Notes: generated by a model from the letters alone, not told the origin. A stretch of DNA of 64,000 nucleotides from Microbacterium sp. UFMG61 (GCF_015354505.1 NZ_JACAFP010000003.1:48200-112199), one strand, 5' to 3'; counted from the first letter of the stretch, positions 1 to 8,988 are shown. A program made the numbers and translations.

Positions 1-33
1 GGCTCAGGGGCCCAGGTGGGCGGGCTCGGGGTC

Positions 34-177
34 TCAGCCGAAGAGGAGCGTCAGGACCGTCGCGCCGCCGCCACCGAGGATCAGTGCCACGATGACCGTC
101 CAGGCGACGATGCGGATGCGCCGGTTGCGTCGCTCGCCGAGGTCGCCGTAGTCCTCGCTCAGGCCGTCGCCGCTCAT
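34..177 (-). CDS. small single-pass membrane protein coupled to purL
   Basis: This 47-residue frame begins with an ATG that overlaps the purL stop codon (ATGA), so it is probably translated by coupling from purL. The first ~22 residues are hydrophilic with an Arg-rich stretch (GERRNRRIR). Residues ~23-46 form one hydrophobic segment with a run of four glycines ([15 protein letters not shown]). That gives one predicted transmembrane helix, with the basic N-terminus probably inside. I do not recognise a family. The overlap, the clean topology and the actinobacterial codon use argue that it is real. Confidence 0.6.
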   Translation of the reverse strand: MSGDGLSEDYGDLGERRNRRIRIVAWTVIVALILGGGGATVLTLLFG

Positions 178-2513
178 GCGCCGACCGGCTCCGAGACGGT
201 CGGGCCGAAGGCGGCGGGAAGCGTGGCCTGCGAGCGCTCGCGGATCTCGGCGATCGGAACGGTGAAGACGTCCTGCACCTCGAGCTTGTCGCCCTCGCTG
301 TCGGTCACACCGATGCGCATCACCGGGTAGTTCCGGCCTTCGCAGAGCCCGCGGAACTTCACGTCGTCCTCACGGGGAACCGTCACGATGACGCGACCGG
401 TCGACTCCGAGAACAGCGCGGATGCCGCATCCACGCCGTCGCGCTCGATGATCTCGTTCAGCCAGACGCGCGCGCCGACGCCGAAGCGCGAGACTCCCTC
501 GGCGAGAGCCTGCGCGAGGCCACCCTCCGACACGTCGTGCGCCGACGAGATCAGCCACTCGTCACGGGCGGCGCCGAGCAGACCCGCGAGGCGCTTCTCG
601 CCGGCGAGGTCGACCTTCGGGGGCAGTCCGCCGAGGTGCTGGTGCACGGTCTCGGCCCACGCCGAACCCGACAGCTCGGTCGAGGTCGTGCCGAGAAGGT
701 AGATGTTCTGGCCCTCGTCCTGCCACCCCGAGGGGATGCGGCGCGAGACGTCGTCGATGATGCCGAGCACGCCGACGAGCGGGGTCGGGTGGATCGGCAC
801 GTCGCCGGTCTGGTTGTAGAACGAGACGTTTCCGCCGGTGACCGGCGTGCCGAGCTCGTAGCATCCGTCTGCCAGGCCGTCGACGGTCTGCCCGAACTGC
901 CACATGACCTCGGGGTTCTCGGGGGAGCCGAAGTTCAGGCAGTCGGTGATCGCGGTCGGCACGGCGCCGGTGACGGCGACGTTGCGGTACGCCTCGGCGA
1001 GTGCCAGCTGTGCGCCCGCGTACGGGTCGAGCTGGCAGTAGCGGCCGTTGGCGTCGGTCGAGATCGCGAAGCCGAGGCCCGACTCCTCGTCGACGCGGAT
1101 CATGCCGGCGTCATCGGGGAACGAGAGGGCCGTGTTGCCGAGCACGTAGTAGTCGTACTGGTTGGTGATCCAGCGGGTGTCGGCGAGGTTCGGCGAGGCG
1201 ACCAGGTTCAGGAACTGCTCGCGCAGCACCTCGGGGTCGTTCGATCGGGGCAGCTTCTCGGCGGCATCCGCCTGCAGCGCGTCGATCCACGTCGGGTACG
1301 CGACCGGGCGGTCGTAGACCGGGCCGTCGACCGCGACGGTCGAGGGGTCGACGTCGACGATGCGCTCGCCCTGCCAGTCGATGACGAGGCGGCCGTCGCC
1401 GGTGACCTCACCGAGCACCGACGTCTCGACGTCCCACTTCTTCACGACCGCGAGGAACGCGTCGAGCTTCTCGGGGGCGACGATCGCCATCATGCGCTCC
1501 TGCGACTCCGACATGAGGATCTCCTCAGCCGTGAGCGACGGGTCGCGCAGCAGCACGTTGTCGAGCGAGACCTTCATGCCGCTGTTGCCGTTGGCCGCGA
1601 GTTCGCTGGTCGCGCACGAGATGCCGGCGGCCCCCAGGTCTTGAATGGCCTCGACGAGCTCGTCGCGGTACAGCTCGAGGCAGCACTCGATCAGCACCTT
1701 CTCGGCGAACGGGTCGCCGACCTGCACCGCAGGGCGCTTGGTCGGGCCGGTGGAGTCGAACGAGTCGGATGCCAGGATGCTGGCGCCGCCGATGCCGTCG
1801 CCACCCGTGCGGGCACCGAACAGCACGACCTTGTTGCCGACGCCGGTGGCGTTGGCGAGCTTGAGGTCTTCGTGGCGGAGCACGCCGACCGCGAGCGCGT
1901 TGACGAGCGGGTTGGCCTGGTAGACGGAGTCGAAGACCGTCTCGCCGCCGATGTTCGGCAGGCCCAGGCAGTTGCCGTAGAAGCTGATGCCGCTGGTCAC
2001 ACCGTGCACGACGCGGGCGGTGTCGGGGTGGTCGATCGCGCCGAAGCGCAGGGCGTCCATGACCGCGACCGGGCGCGCGCCCATCGAGATGATGTCGCGG
2101 ACGATGCCGCCGACGCCGGTCGCGGCACCCTGGAACGGCTCGATGAACGACGGGTGGTTGTGCGACTCGGCCTTGAAGGTGACGGCCCAGCCCTCGCCGA
2201 CGTCGATGACGCCCGCGTTCTGGCCCATGCCCACCATCAGGCGTTCCTTCATCTCGTCGGACACCTTCTGGCCGAAGCGGCGCAGGTAGTTCTTCGACGA
2301 CTTGTACGAGCAGTGCTCCGACCACATGACGGAGTACATGGCCAGCTCACCGGAGGTCGGGCGGCGGCCCAGGATCTCCTTGATGCGGGCGTACTCGTCA
2401 TCCTTGAGGCCCAGCGCTGCGTACGGCTGCTCCTTCTCGGGAGTCGCGGTGGCGTTCTCGACGGAGTCGGGGACGTGCTTGTGGGCAGGTGCAGGGGCGG
2501 TGGTCACGCGCAC
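174..2513 (-). CDS. purL: phosphoribosylformylglycinamidine synthase subunit PurL
   Basis: Glutamine-dependent FGAM synthase large subunit: it converts FGAR to FGAM with ATP in step 4 of cytosolic purine biosynthesis, together with PurQ and PurS (not in this window). The protein is 779 residues, the length of the stand-alone PurL of actinobacteria and bacilli rather than the ~1300-residue fused form. The conserved [20 protein letters not shown] block lies near residues 115-135, followed by the typical [14 protein letters not shown] segment, and the C-terminal AIRS-like half has [11 protein letters not shown]. The N-terminal ~25 residues ([20 protein letters not shown]) are an extension, and the true start could be a little downstream. 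The next gene overlaps the stop codon. Confidence 0.97.
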   Translation of the reverse strand: MRVTTAPAPAHKHVPDSVENATATPEKEQPYAALGLKDDEYARIKEILGRRPTSGELAMYSVMWSEHCSYKSSKNYLRRFGQKVSDEMKERLMVGMGQNAGVIDVGEGWAVTFKAESHNHPSFIEPFQGAATGVGGIVRDIISMGARPVAVMDALRFGAIDHPDTARVVHGVTSGISFYGNCLGLPNIGGETVFDSVYQANPLVNALAVGVLRHEDLKLANATGVGNKVVLFGARTGGDGIGGASILASDSFDSTGPTKRPAVQVGDPFAEKVLIECCLELYRDELVEAIQDLGAAGISCATSELAANGNSGMKVSLDNVLLRDPSLTAEEILMSESQERMMAIVAPEKLDAFLAVVKKWDVETSVLGEVTGDGRLVIDWQGERIVDVDPSTVAVDGPVYDRPVAYPTWIDALQADAAEKLPRSNDPEVLREQFLNLVASPNLADTRWITNQYDYYVLGNTALSFPDDAGMIRVDEESGLGFAISTDANGRYCQLDPYAGAQLALAEAYRNVAVTGAVPTAITDCLNFGSPENPEVMWQFGQTVDGLADGCYELGTPVTGGNVSFYNQTGDVPIHPTPLVGVLGIIDDVSRRIPSGWQDEGQNIYLLGTTSTELSGSAWAETVHQHLGGLPPKVDLAGEKRLAGLLGAARDEWLISSAHDVSEGGLAQALAEGVSRFGVGARVWLNEIIERDGVDAASALFSESTGRVIVTVPREDDVKFRGLCEGRNYPVMRIGVTDSEGDKLEVQDVFTVPIAEIRERSQATLPAAFGPTVSEPVGA

Positions 2514-2576
2514 TCCTAGATGAGGGGCCGGCGGGGCATGGCCAGTCTACCGGGGGATGCCGGGGGCGATGGCCGC

Positions 2577-3530
2577 TCAGGATGCAGCGCCGAGCCGGGC
2601 TGCGAGGGTGCGGGCGGCGTCCGCCAGAGCGGGCGGACCGACCACGCGGAACGGGGCGTCGAAGCGGGCGATCGACGCGAGGATGCCGATCCACGACCAC
2701 GAACCTACTGTGACGCGGCAGGAGGTGTCGTCGATCGGCTCGACGGCGCCGTCGCGTCCGATCCATCGCGCGGCTTCGCGGGCGGGCACCTCGAGCACGA
2801 GCTCGCCGATGCAGGGCCAGCGATCGCCGGCATCCGACCCCTTCGCGCGAGCCGCGAGGTAGGTCTGTGCGTCGGCGGCGGGCAGTTCGCGGGGCGGGAA
2901 GGCGGGGCCAGTCGGGATGCGCGGCGCCATGCGATCGAGCCGGAAGGTGCGCCAGTCGTCGGCCTCGAGATCCCAGGCGAGCAGGTACCAGCGGCCTTCG
3001 CGGGCAACGACGGCGTGCGGCTCGGTGCGCCGGGCCGGGAGGTCGTGGGTTTCGCCGTAGTCGAAGCGCAGCACGTGCCGGTCGCGCACTGCGGCGCTGA
3101 CCGCTTCGAGCACCGCGGGATCCACCCGGGTCTCGTTCTCGACGCCGGTGAAGCGGATGCCGTCGACCCGGTGCCGCAGGCGCGACGGCATGACCTGCCG
3201 CACGGTGGCGAGCGCACGAGCCGCGCCCTCGTCGATGTCGATCCCGGTGGCGGGCACGCTCTGCAGGGCGACGGCGATCGCGACGGCCTGCTCGTCGTCG
3301 AACAGAAGAGGAGGAAGCTCGGAGCCCGCGGCCAGGCGGTATCCGCCATCCGGGCCTTTGATCGCGCTGATCCGGTAGCCCAGTTCGCGCAGGCGGTCGA
3401 TGTCTCGTCGCACCGTGCGGGGCGTGACGTCGAGGCGGTCGGCGAGCACCTGCCCCGGCCAGTCGCGCTGCGTCTGCAGCAGCGAGAGCAGGGCGAGCAT
3501 GCGCGAAGAGCTGCCTGTCATGGCATCCAT
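2577..3530 (-). CDS. HTH/WYL-domain transcriptional regulator
   Basis: A helix-turn-helix regulator of the DeoR-like/WYL family, 317 residues (or 314 if the second Met at 3521 is used). The N-terminal winged helix reads LLSLLQTQRDWPGQVLADRL then VTPRTVRRDIDRLRELGYRI. The WYL-type sensor follows in the middle (GRWYLLAWDLEADDWRTFRL, with the W-Y-L triad near residue 170), and a WCX-like C-terminal section comes after it. It is divergent from the VOC gene at 3622, whose start is only ~90 bp away. This is the usual arrangement of a YafY-like regulator with a small glyoxalase-fold target, so it probably controls that neighbour. Ligand unknown. Confidence 0.9.
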   Translation of the reverse strand: MDAMTGSSSRMLALLSLLQTQRDWPGQVLADRLDVTPRTVRRDIDRLRELGYRISAIKGPDGGYRLAAGSELPPLLFDDEQAVAIAVALQSVPATGIDIDEGAARALATVRQVMPSRLRHRVDGIRFTGVENETRVDPAVLEAVSAAVRDRHVLRFDYGETHDLPARRTEPHAVVAREGRWYLLAWDLEADDWRTFRLDRMAPRIPTGPAFPPRELPAADAQTYLAARAKGSDAGDRWPCIGELVLEVPAREAARWIGRDGAVEPIDDTSCRVTVGSWSWIGILASIARFDAPFRVVGPPALADAARTLAARLGAAS

Positions 3531-3621
3531 TCTGCGTCAGGTAGAGGACCGAAACTGTCCGCTTCTGCTGTGAGTGTGGTCATCGGCGGCGAATCCGCCG
3601 CACGACGATCGAGGAGAGATC

Positions 3622-4086
3622 ATGACCATCGCAACCACCACCCACCTCAACTTTCGTGGCACCGCTCGCCAGGCGCTCGAGTTCTACGGAGCCGTCTTCG
3701 GCGGCGAGGTGACCGTCGCGACCTACGGCGACTTCGGGATGCCGGCCGGGGTGCCCGGCGCCGATAAGGTCGTGTTCGGGCAGGTCGAGAACGCCGAGGG
3801 CTTCCGGCTCATGGCCTACGACATCCCGGGCTCATCCGAAGACCACGCCGCGACCGCGGGGACGACCTCGCGCGAGAACGGTGCGACCGTGACCGACCGC
3901 ACGTTCTTCCAGTCACTGCGCGCCGATTCGCTCGATGAGCTGACCGGATACTGGGATGCTCTCGCCGACGGCGGGTCGATCGTCGAGCCGCTCGCGGCAT
4001 CGGCGTGGTCGCCCGGATTCGGGATGCTGACCGACCGGTTCGGCGTGACCTGGGTGCTCGACGTGCGGGCTGCGCACGCGGGCTGA
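3622..4086 (+). CDS. VOC (glyoxalase-fold) family protein, PhnB-like
   Basis: A 154-residue PhnB/3-demethylubiquinone-type vicinal-oxygen-chelate protein. It opens with HLNFRGTARQALEFYGAVFG, the classic first beta-alpha unit of this family, and ends with FGMLTDRFGVTWVLDV. The start was chosen at 3622 because GAGGAG lies 6 bases upstream; a longer frame to 3574 has no ribosome site. Such proteins are divalent-metal-binding homodimers of mostly unknown substrate, often paired with WYL regulators as here. It converges on the kinase gene at 4197. A specific reaction cannot be read from the sequence. Confidence 0.9.
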   Translation: MTIATTTHLNFRGTARQALEFYGAVFGGEVTVATYGDFGMPAGVPGADKVVFGQVENAEGFRLMAYDIPGSSEDHAATAGTTSRENGATVTDRTFFQSLRADSLDELTGYWDALADGGSIVEPLAASAWSPGFGMLTDRFGVTWVLDVRAAHAG

Positions 4087-4096
4087 GCCGGTCGCG

Positions 4097-4182
4097 GTTC
4101 ACGATTCAGCATGAATGTCGTCGGATCGGGCCGAAACGGCTGAACGGGGGCGATTCTCGACGTCTGGTGCTGAATCGTGAAC
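4097..4182. repeat. intergenic inverted-repeat element (15-bp perfect arms)
   Basis: GTTCACGATTCAGCA at 4097-4111 is matched exactly by TGCTGAATCGTGAAC at 4168-4182, with a 56-bp interior containing CGGATCGGGCC. It fills the gap between two convergent genes and could act as a long-stem terminator or be a mobile palindromic element. A similar element lies at 16864-16961, and the CGGATCGGGCC core recurs at about 14731-14741. Confidence 0.6.
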
Positions 4183-4196
4183 GGGGGCGGTGCGGC

Positions 4197-5651
4197 TCAG
4201 TTCTTGCCGGAGTTGCCGTTGCCGCCCTTGCCGTTGTTTCCGGAGTTCCCGTTGTTTCCGGAGTTCCCGTTGTTTCCGGAGTTCCCGTTGTTCCCCTTGT
4301 TCCCGTTGTTCCCGTTGTTCCCGGAGTTGCCCGGGTCGCTGACCACCTCGACGGGAGCCGCAGGGGCCTCCGCAGGCGCGGTGTCGGCAGGTACCGACGC
4401 GGTGCGCACGAGCGCGCCCGAGGCGACGCGACCGATGTCGGATGCCGGTGCGGTGAAGGCGGCGAGTCCGACGACGAGCGCTCCGGTCGCGGCCAGCCCG
4501 GCGGCACCGGCGATCACGCGGGTGCGGGTGCGGGAACCGGCGCTCGACCGAGGCGAGGTGGCATCGGCCTCGGGGGTGTCGTCGGCGGTGGGGAGAACCG
4601 CTGTCGCGCCGGTGGATGCGGATCCAGTGCGGGGCGACGGCATCGCCGCGGCATCCGACTGCGGCATCACGGCCGTCTCCTGCGCCGTCGTTCCCGTCTC
4701 CTGCGCCGCCGCCGCGGCAGTGGAGGCCTCCGCCAGCGCAGGAGTCGTCCCGGCGGAAGCGACGATCGCCGCCGCCGCCGCAGCGACCGCCGTCCCCTGG
4801 CTGTTCGCGGAGTATCCGCGCAGCAGGCTCCGCGCAGCCCGCGCGACCTCATCTGCCGCCGGACGCTCACTCGGCTCGAGTCGGGTCATGCGTGCGAGCA
4901 GGTCGCGCCACTCCTCGGGAACCGTCTCCGAGATCACCGGAGGTTCTGCGAGCCGGGCGATCGCCGCCGCGCGGCCGGACATGAGCGACGGGTATCCGGG
5001 CTCTCCGGTCAGGGCCTCGAGAACGACGAGTCCGAGGGCGAAGACATCGACCGGCGTGCCGGGATCGAGATCGCGCAGCTGCTCGGGCGCCATGTAGGTC
5101 AGGGTGCCGAGCACGATGCCCGGCGTCGTCAGGCGGGGGTTCTCGACGGAGCAGGCGATGCCGAAGTCGGCGAGCTTCGCCGCGATCGGTCGTCCGGTGC
5201 GTCCCTTGGCGAGCAAGACGTTCGACGGCTTGACGTCACGGTGCACGATCCCGGCCGCGTGCACGGCGGCCAGCCCCTCGGCGAGGTCACGGGTGATGCG
5301 GGCGACGTCGCGGGGCGGCAGCGGTCCCGCGGCCATACGTTCGGCGAGCGTCGGACCGTCGACGAACTCCATCACCAGATACTGAGGTCGTCCGGGCGCG
5401 AGCTGCGCGTCGTGCAGGGTCACGAGCGACGGGTGGCTCAGCGAGGCCAGCAGCGCCTTCTCGGTGTGGGCGCGCTCGATCGATGCGATCGGCCCCTCGC
5501 CCTCGTGGATCATCTTGATAGCTACCGTGCGGCCGAGGTGCGAGTCCTCGGCGCGATAGACGGTCGCCATTCCGCCTCTGCCGACGCGATCGTGCAGCAC
5601 GTATCGCCCATCGAGCAGTGCCGCGGTCGGCGACATCACTTCCAGCGTCAT
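4197..5651 (-). CDS. membrane-anchored Ser/Thr protein kinase with Asn/Gly-repeat tail
   Basis: Hanks-type (PknB-like) kinase, 484 residues. The glycine loop is VGRGGMATVY, the ATP lysine is K46 (VAIKMIHEG), the catalytic loop is HRDVKPSN with D139, the metal-binding DFG is at 162-164, and the APE motif is present as MAPEQL. An Ala-rich juxtamembrane linker (~280-385) leads to one TM helix at ~388-410. The extracellular part has no PASTA domains. It is a short linker and a ~45-residue tail made almost only of Asn, Gly, Ser and Lys (NSGNNG units), encoded by an 18-bp tandem repeat. Autophosphorylation is expected; the ligand is unknown. The gene is alone and divergent from the membrane protein at 5876. 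Confidence 0.92.
   Translation of the reverse strand: MTLEVMSPTAALLDGRYVLHDRVGRGGMATVYRAEDSHLGRTVAIKMIHEGEGPIASIERAHTEKALLASLSHPSLVTLHDAQLAPGRPQYLVMEFVDGPTLAERMAAGPLPPRDVARITRDLAEGLAAVHAAGIVHRDVKPSNVLLAKGRTGRPIAAKLADFGIACSVENPRLTTPGIVLGTLTYMAPEQLRDLDPGTPVDVFALGLVVLEALTGEPGYPSLMSGRAAAIARLAEPPVISETVPEEWRDLLARMTRLEPSERPAADEVARAARSLLRGYSANSQGTAVAAAAAAIVASAGTTPALAEASTAAAAAQETGTTAQETAVMPQSDAAAMPSPRTGSASTGATAVLPTADDTPEADATSPRSSAGSRTRTRVIAGAAGLAATGALVVGLAAFTAPASDIGRVASGALVRTASVPADTAPAEAPAAPVEVVSDPGNSGNNGNNGNKGNNGNSGNNGNSGNNGNSGNNGKGGNGNSGKN
4231..4320. repeat. 18-bp coding tandem repeat in the kinase tail
   Basis: The unit CCGTTGTTTCCGGAGTTC is present three times identically (4231-4248, 4249-4266, 4267-4284), followed by two diverged units (4285-4320). 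On the minus strand it encodes Asn/Gly/Ser hexapeptides of the kinase's extracellular tail. Identical units suggest recent slippage, so the copy number is likely to vary between strains. Confidence 0.85.
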
Positions 5652-5875
5652 CGAGCGCTCCTCATGGCTGCATCCGGGTGATGCATCAGATCAATCTACG
5701 TCTCAGTGTCGGGGTCGTCATCGGGGTTGACGCGAGCGTGAAACGGTGAAAGTCGTCGGGAGGCGTCGGGCGTCTTTCATTCCGGTAGGCGTTGACGACG
5801 ACCCTGCAGGGGTGGAGACCACGACCTCTCCTGGCTACGCTCGGTGTCGAACGCCGAGAACCGAACGGAGTCTCC

Positions 5876-6298
5876 ATGCGGATATCCGCCCCCTCGACTC
5901 AGACTGGCATCGTGGTCGTCGCGGTGGTCCTGATGCCGATGATCGGCGTGGCGCTGACGGTGGTGACCCCCTGGTGGGGGGCCGCTTGGATGATCCTCGC
6001 GATGACTGCGCTCGTGATCTTCTCGGCCCGGACATTCCGTGGTGCACAGGAGTCGACTGCTCCGCGGCCGTGGTGGCGGATGACGGCCACCCCTCTCGCC
6101 AGTGCGCTCCTCTTCGCGGCATTCCTGGCTCAGGCGGCCTTCTCGTTCTTCAGCACGTGGTCGCCGCCCCTGGAGGTGCCGGGCAACGTCGCTGTGTTCG
6201 TCCTGCTGGTGATCGGTGCGGCGTACGCGAACTCGGCGATCCGGCTCTCGCGCACTGGCATCGCGCGCCGTGCATCTCAGGCGTCCGCACCTCGATGA
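5876..6298 (+). CDS. four-helix integral membrane protein, unknown function
   Basis: A 140-residue hydrophobic protein. Predicted TM segments lie at about 13-33 (IVVVAVVLMPMIGVALTVV), 35-52 (WGAAWMILAMTALVIFS), 75-95 (ASALLFAAFLAQAAFSFF) and 103-122 (NVAVFVLLVIGAAYANSA). The ATG at 5876 is preferred over an upstream in-frame ATG at 5792 because the upstream part is hydrophilic and would run through the promoter region. The C-terminus is basic (RRASQASAPR), so it is probably cytoplasmic. No family recognised. It is transcribed divergently from the kinase gene. Confidence 0.7.
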   Translation: MRISAPSTQTGIVVVAVVLMPMIGVALTVVTPWWGAAWMILAMTALVIFSARTFRGAQESTAPRPWWRMTATPLASALLFAAFLAQAAFSFFSTWSPPLEVPGNVAVFVLLVIGAAYANSAIRLSRTGIARRASQASAPR

Positions 6299-6388
6299 GG
6301 CGCGCGGGCGCCGGCAGCGAACGCTGTCAAGGCCCTCCTGAGTGTCCGATGCCTCACGTAGAAAAGAGGGAGATCGAAAGGACGTGGC

Positions 6389-6616
6389 ATGGCCGCAGGT
6401 GACATCGAGACGTTCCAGCGAGACGGGATCTGGTTCAACCGCATCGAAGGCGAATCCCGCACGCTGGGTTCCAGCTTCGAGACCGAAGATGAGGCGGTCC
6501 GGGTCGGACGGGGAGCAGCTGCCGCACGTCAGGTCGTGCACACGGTGCGCACGGAAGAGGGGCCGTCGGATACCGGGAACCTGCACGACTGGCATCCGCG
6601 CGACCTCATGAACTGA
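6389..6616 (+). CDS. DUF2188 family small protein
   Basis: 75 residues. The layout GDIETFQRDGIWFNRIEG...ETEDEAVRVGRGAAAARQVVHTVRTEEG is that of DUF2188, small soluble beta-alpha proteins common in actinobacteria and usually ending, as here, in an RNxxGxDPRD-like tail (DWHPRDLMN). GAGG and GGAC purine runs stand upstream of the ATG. Molecular role unknown; the family is often reported near stress-related genes. The 90-bp gap from the preceding gene suggests its own transcript. Confidence 0.8.
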   Translation: MAAGDIETFQRDGIWFNRIEGESRTLGSSFETEDEAVRVGRGAAAARQVVHTVRTEEGPSDTGNLHDWHPRDLMN

Positions 6617-6748
6617 GGCCCGCTGCCCGGCGAGAACGGGCCGAACGGGGCCACTGCCTCGGCATCCGCCCGTCATGCATCGACACGAGAATCGCCGCGG
6701 AAGCGTCGCCGTCTCTAGGGTGGAAGCTCGCGATGTGAAGGAGTTGCC

Positions 6749-6832
6749 GTGTCTGAGATCTCGACCGTGACGAGTGGCTCCACGAGCATGCGCAGCGTGG
6801 GTGCCGCCGCTCGATGTCGGTTCGCGGACTGA
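6749..6832 (+). CDS. possible 27-residue leader ORF upstream of the C-S lyase
   Basis: A GTG at 6749 follows an excellent ribosome site (GAAGGAG, 6737-6743). It opens a short frame rich in Ser and Thr (MSEISTVTSGSTSMRSVG) that ends at 6832, 12 bases before the ATG of the C-S lyase gene. That downstream ATG has a much weaker ribosome site. It may be a leader peptide coupled to the lyase, or the remnant of a longer gene. It contains one Cys codon, too few to argue for attenuation by cysteine. Confidence 0.3.
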   Translation: MSEISTVTSGSTSMRSVGAAARCRFAD

Positions 6833-6844
6833 GAGCCGCTCGAC

Positions 6845-8041
6845 ATGGCCTTCGACTTCGCCGCCGCACGGCATCCGTTCGATTCCCGCACGAGGTTCGA
6901 CCTCGACCGGCCCGAGAGCCGCAAGTGGAGTCTGCATCCCGGGCACATCGGTGCCTGGGTCGCCGAGATGGACTTCGGGGTCGCGCCCGTGATCGCCGAG
7001 GCGATGCACCGCGCGATCGGCGAGGAGAACCTGGGTTATCTGTCGCCGCCCCTGGCGGCGCGGCTCGGTGAGGCCACGGCAGGCTGGATGCAGAACGAGT
7101 ACGACTGGTCCATCGATCCCGAGCGCGTGCACCCGGTGTCCGACGTGATGGCCGCACTGCGTGTCGCCGTCGAGGAGTATGCGCCTGCGGGGTCGCCCGT
7201 GATCGTGCCGACTCCGGCATATATGCCGTTTCTGACATATCTTCCAGCCATCGGGCATCCGGTCATCGAGGTGCCCGGGGTCGAGGTCCAGGATCCGAGC
7301 GGTCGAGTGCGCTGGCATCATGACGTGCAGCGCATCGACGAGGCATTCGCCGCCGGTGCTCGCACCCTCGTGCTCTGCAACCCGCACAATCCGACCGGAA
7401 CCGTCGTCGAGCGATCCGAACTCGAGGCGCTCGCCGAGATCGTCGAGCGGCACGGCGGGCGCGTGTTCGCCGACGAGATCCACGCGCCGCTGCGCTTCGA
7501 CGGCCGCCCCTTCATCCCGTACGCCTCGCTGTCGCAGGCGACAGCCGCGCACACCGTCACCGGCACGAGCGCCTCGAAGGCGTGGAACATCCCGGGGCTC
7601 AAGACCGCCCAGCTGATCACCTCGAACGACGCCGATCAGCAGCTCTACCGTCGCTTCGGGTTCTCGGTGCAGCACGGCGCCGCGACGCTCGGCGTGGTCG
7701 CCTCGACGGCCGCGTATCGCGAGGGCAAGCCGTGGCTCGACGGTGTGCTCGACTACCTGTCGGAGTCGCGACGCACGCTCGGTGCGCTGGTCGCCGAGCA
7801 TCTGCCCGGCGCGGTGTACCGGGAGCCGGAGGCCACCTACATCGGCTGGATCGACACGAGTGCGCTCGAGATCGACGGACCGCCAGCCGCGTTCTTCCGC
7901 GAGCACGCGGGTGTCGTGCTCACCGAGGGGGCGCTGCTCGGGCGTGGGTACGAGGACTTCGTGCGAGTCGTGTTCGCGACGCCGCGGCCGATCTTGCGCG
8001 AAGCATTCGCCGCGATGGGGGATGCGCTCGCGTCGCGCTGA
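6845..8041 (+). CDS. MalY/PatB-type PLP-dependent C-S lyase
   Basis: 398 residues, aminotransferase fold type I. The opening KWSLHPGHIGAWVAEMDFGVAP is the hallmark of the MalY/PatB cystathionine beta-lyase subgroup. The CNPHNPTGTV loop is present, and the PLP lysine is in TGTSASKAWNIPGLKTAQL, near residue 241. The expected reaction is alpha,beta-elimination of cystathionine or cysteine S-conjugates to a thiol, pyruvate and ammonia, in the cytosol. E. coli MalY also acts as a regulatory partner of MalT, and no such partner is seen here. A paralogue lies at 13468-14655. The start follows a short possible leader ORF. Confidence 0.9.
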   Translation: MAFDFAAARHPFDSRTRFDLDRPESRKWSLHPGHIGAWVAEMDFGVAPVIAEAMHRAIGEENLGYLSPPLAARLGEATAGWMQNEYDWSIDPERVHPVSDVMAALRVAVEEYAPAGSPVIVPTPAYMPFLTYLPAIGHPVIEVPGVEVQDPSGRVRWHHDVQRIDEAFAAGARTLVLCNPHNPTGTVVERSELEALAEIVERHGGRVFADEIHAPLRFDGRPFIPYASLSQATAAHTVTGTSASKAWNIPGLKTAQLITSNDADQQLYRRFGFSVQHGAATLGVVASTAAYREGKPWLDGVLDYLSESRRTLGALVAEHLPGAVYREPEATYIGWIDTSALEIDGPPAAFFREHAGVVLTEGALLGRGYEDFVRVVFATPRPILREAFAAMGDALASR

Positions 8042-8064
8042 GGTCGCTCAGGCCGACGGAGTCG

Positions 8065-8451
8065 CTACGCCGGAACGCGAGACGATGCCGGGATGCCGAG
8101 TCGAGTCGCTGCCGCGGCGAACTCGACATCGAACGTGAGGATGCTCGAGAGCGCGTCTCCGATCTCGATCGCTGTCGCGAGATGCAGCGCATCGAGGGTG
8201 CGCAGACCGCTGTGCATGTCCACCGCGCGTGTGAGGGTGTCGTCGGCGAGCGAGACAAGAGCGACCCTGTCGAGGAGTTCCTGCGCCGCTTCGGCACTGA
8301 CCGAGCGGCGGTCGGCGACGGCGTGCAGCTCTACGGCCAGGAGTCGTGATGAGACGAAGGGGACGCCGTCGGCAAAGGCTTGGCGCACCGCATCGCTTCC
8401 GTCCTCCTCGATGAGTGCTTTGGCTGCTGCGGACGTGTCGAGATAGATCAA
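8065..8451 (-). CDS. PIN-domain toxin (VapC-like)
   Basis: A 128-residue PIN nuclease. It begins (TTG codon) as LIYLDTSAAAKALIEEDGS with the first catalytic Asp at position 5, and has the conserved acidic region RTLDALHLATAI and the final FDVEF. The TTG start overlaps the antitoxin stop (TTTGA), so translation is coupled; no ATG exists in a sensible place. PIN toxins cut RNA with Mg2+, often tRNA or rRNA, when their antitoxin is lost. The length matches actinobacterial VapC proteins (~125-140). Confidence 0.88.
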   Translation of the reverse strand: MIYLDTSAAAKALIEEDGSDAVRQAFADGVPFVSSRLLAVELHAVADRRSVSAEAAQELLDRVALVSLADDTLTRAVDMHSGLRTLDALHLATAIEIGDALSSILTFDVEFAAAATRLGIPASSRVPA

Positions 8452-8711
8452 AGGCGATCGCTCCGGAGATCGTGCAGGATCTCTCGGGTGGTGCGGTCGG
8501 CGGTCGTCGGGGGCGTCAGGGGCGCGCCGGTCTTCGTCGGCAGAGAGACGCGACCGGATGACACGAGCCGCTCCCACGGGTTCTGCGACGGGGGGCTCAA
8601 CTCGGCGATCGGGCGGCCCCGATCGGTGATGGTCAGGCGTTCGCCCGCGGCCACGCGAGCGAGGACCTTCGCGGTCTGCTGGTTCAGCTCAGTCTTCGAC
8701 ACCGTGGCCAT
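8448..8711 (-). CDS. Phd/YefM-type antitoxin
   Basis: 87 residues. The N-terminal DNA-binding fold of the Phd/YefM family is clear: MATVSKTELNQQTAKVLARV, then AGERLTITDRGRPIAEL. The C-terminal tail (RTTREILHDLRSDRL) should bind and cover the PIN toxin encoded next. The two genes overlap by 4 bases. Upstream, positions 8735-8752 contain repeated CTACT/AGTAG words that may be the autoregulatory site. Antitoxins of this class usually repress their own operon together with the toxin. Confidence 0.9.
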   Translation of the reverse strand: MATVSKTELNQQTAKVLARVAAGERLTITDRGRPIAELSPPSQNPWERLVSSGRVSLPTKTGAPLTPPTTADRTTREILHDLRSDRL

Positions 8712-8907
8712 TCTCCGATTCTACGCTCGAACTAGTAGAAGTAGTAGATCAACCACCGGCTTCGCGTCATTCGCTGACCACGACCGATGTCAACGGTGAA
8801 TGGAGTGGGTTTCGGCTGATGCCGGAACCCACTCGGCATCCGGAATCGCCCTCACCCCGGGGTGATGATTCGTGCGAGGTCGATGAAGTACCGCATCCGG
8901 CCGTTGG

Positions 8908-8988
8908 CGGTGCGTTATCGACCCCGCACGCCCGCGAGGGTGCGCTTGTGGCCACGCATGGTGTCGGCGGTGCATCTTTGGCCTACGC
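8908..8988 (+). repeat. 30-bp-period intergenic repeat, three units
   Basis: The 360-bp gap 8712-9071 has no gene. Inside it, three ~20-bp cores start at 8908, 8938 and 8968, exactly 30 bp apart: CGGTGCGTTATCGACCCCGC, GGGTGCGCTTGTGGCCACGC and CGGTGCATCTTTGGCCTACGC-like. A weaker trace (ATCCCCGTGC) follows near 9000. The same core occurs at 10253-10302, 13365-13448 and 15634-15653. I see nothing else in the gap beyond the upstream region of the antitoxin. Confidence 0.6.

Noticed and set aside
537-2519. 660-residue forward frame opposite purL
   Set aside because: It is antisense to purL, with composition (Arg, Asp, Val, Gly) typical of GC-rich shadow frames and no domain.
4231-4320. tandem repeat as possible regulatory iteron array
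   Set aside because: It is fully inside the kinase reading frame and keeps the frame, so it is a coding repeat.
8908-8988. CRISPR-like array
   Set aside because: The cores are degenerate, the 10-bp spacers are too short, and no cas gene is present.
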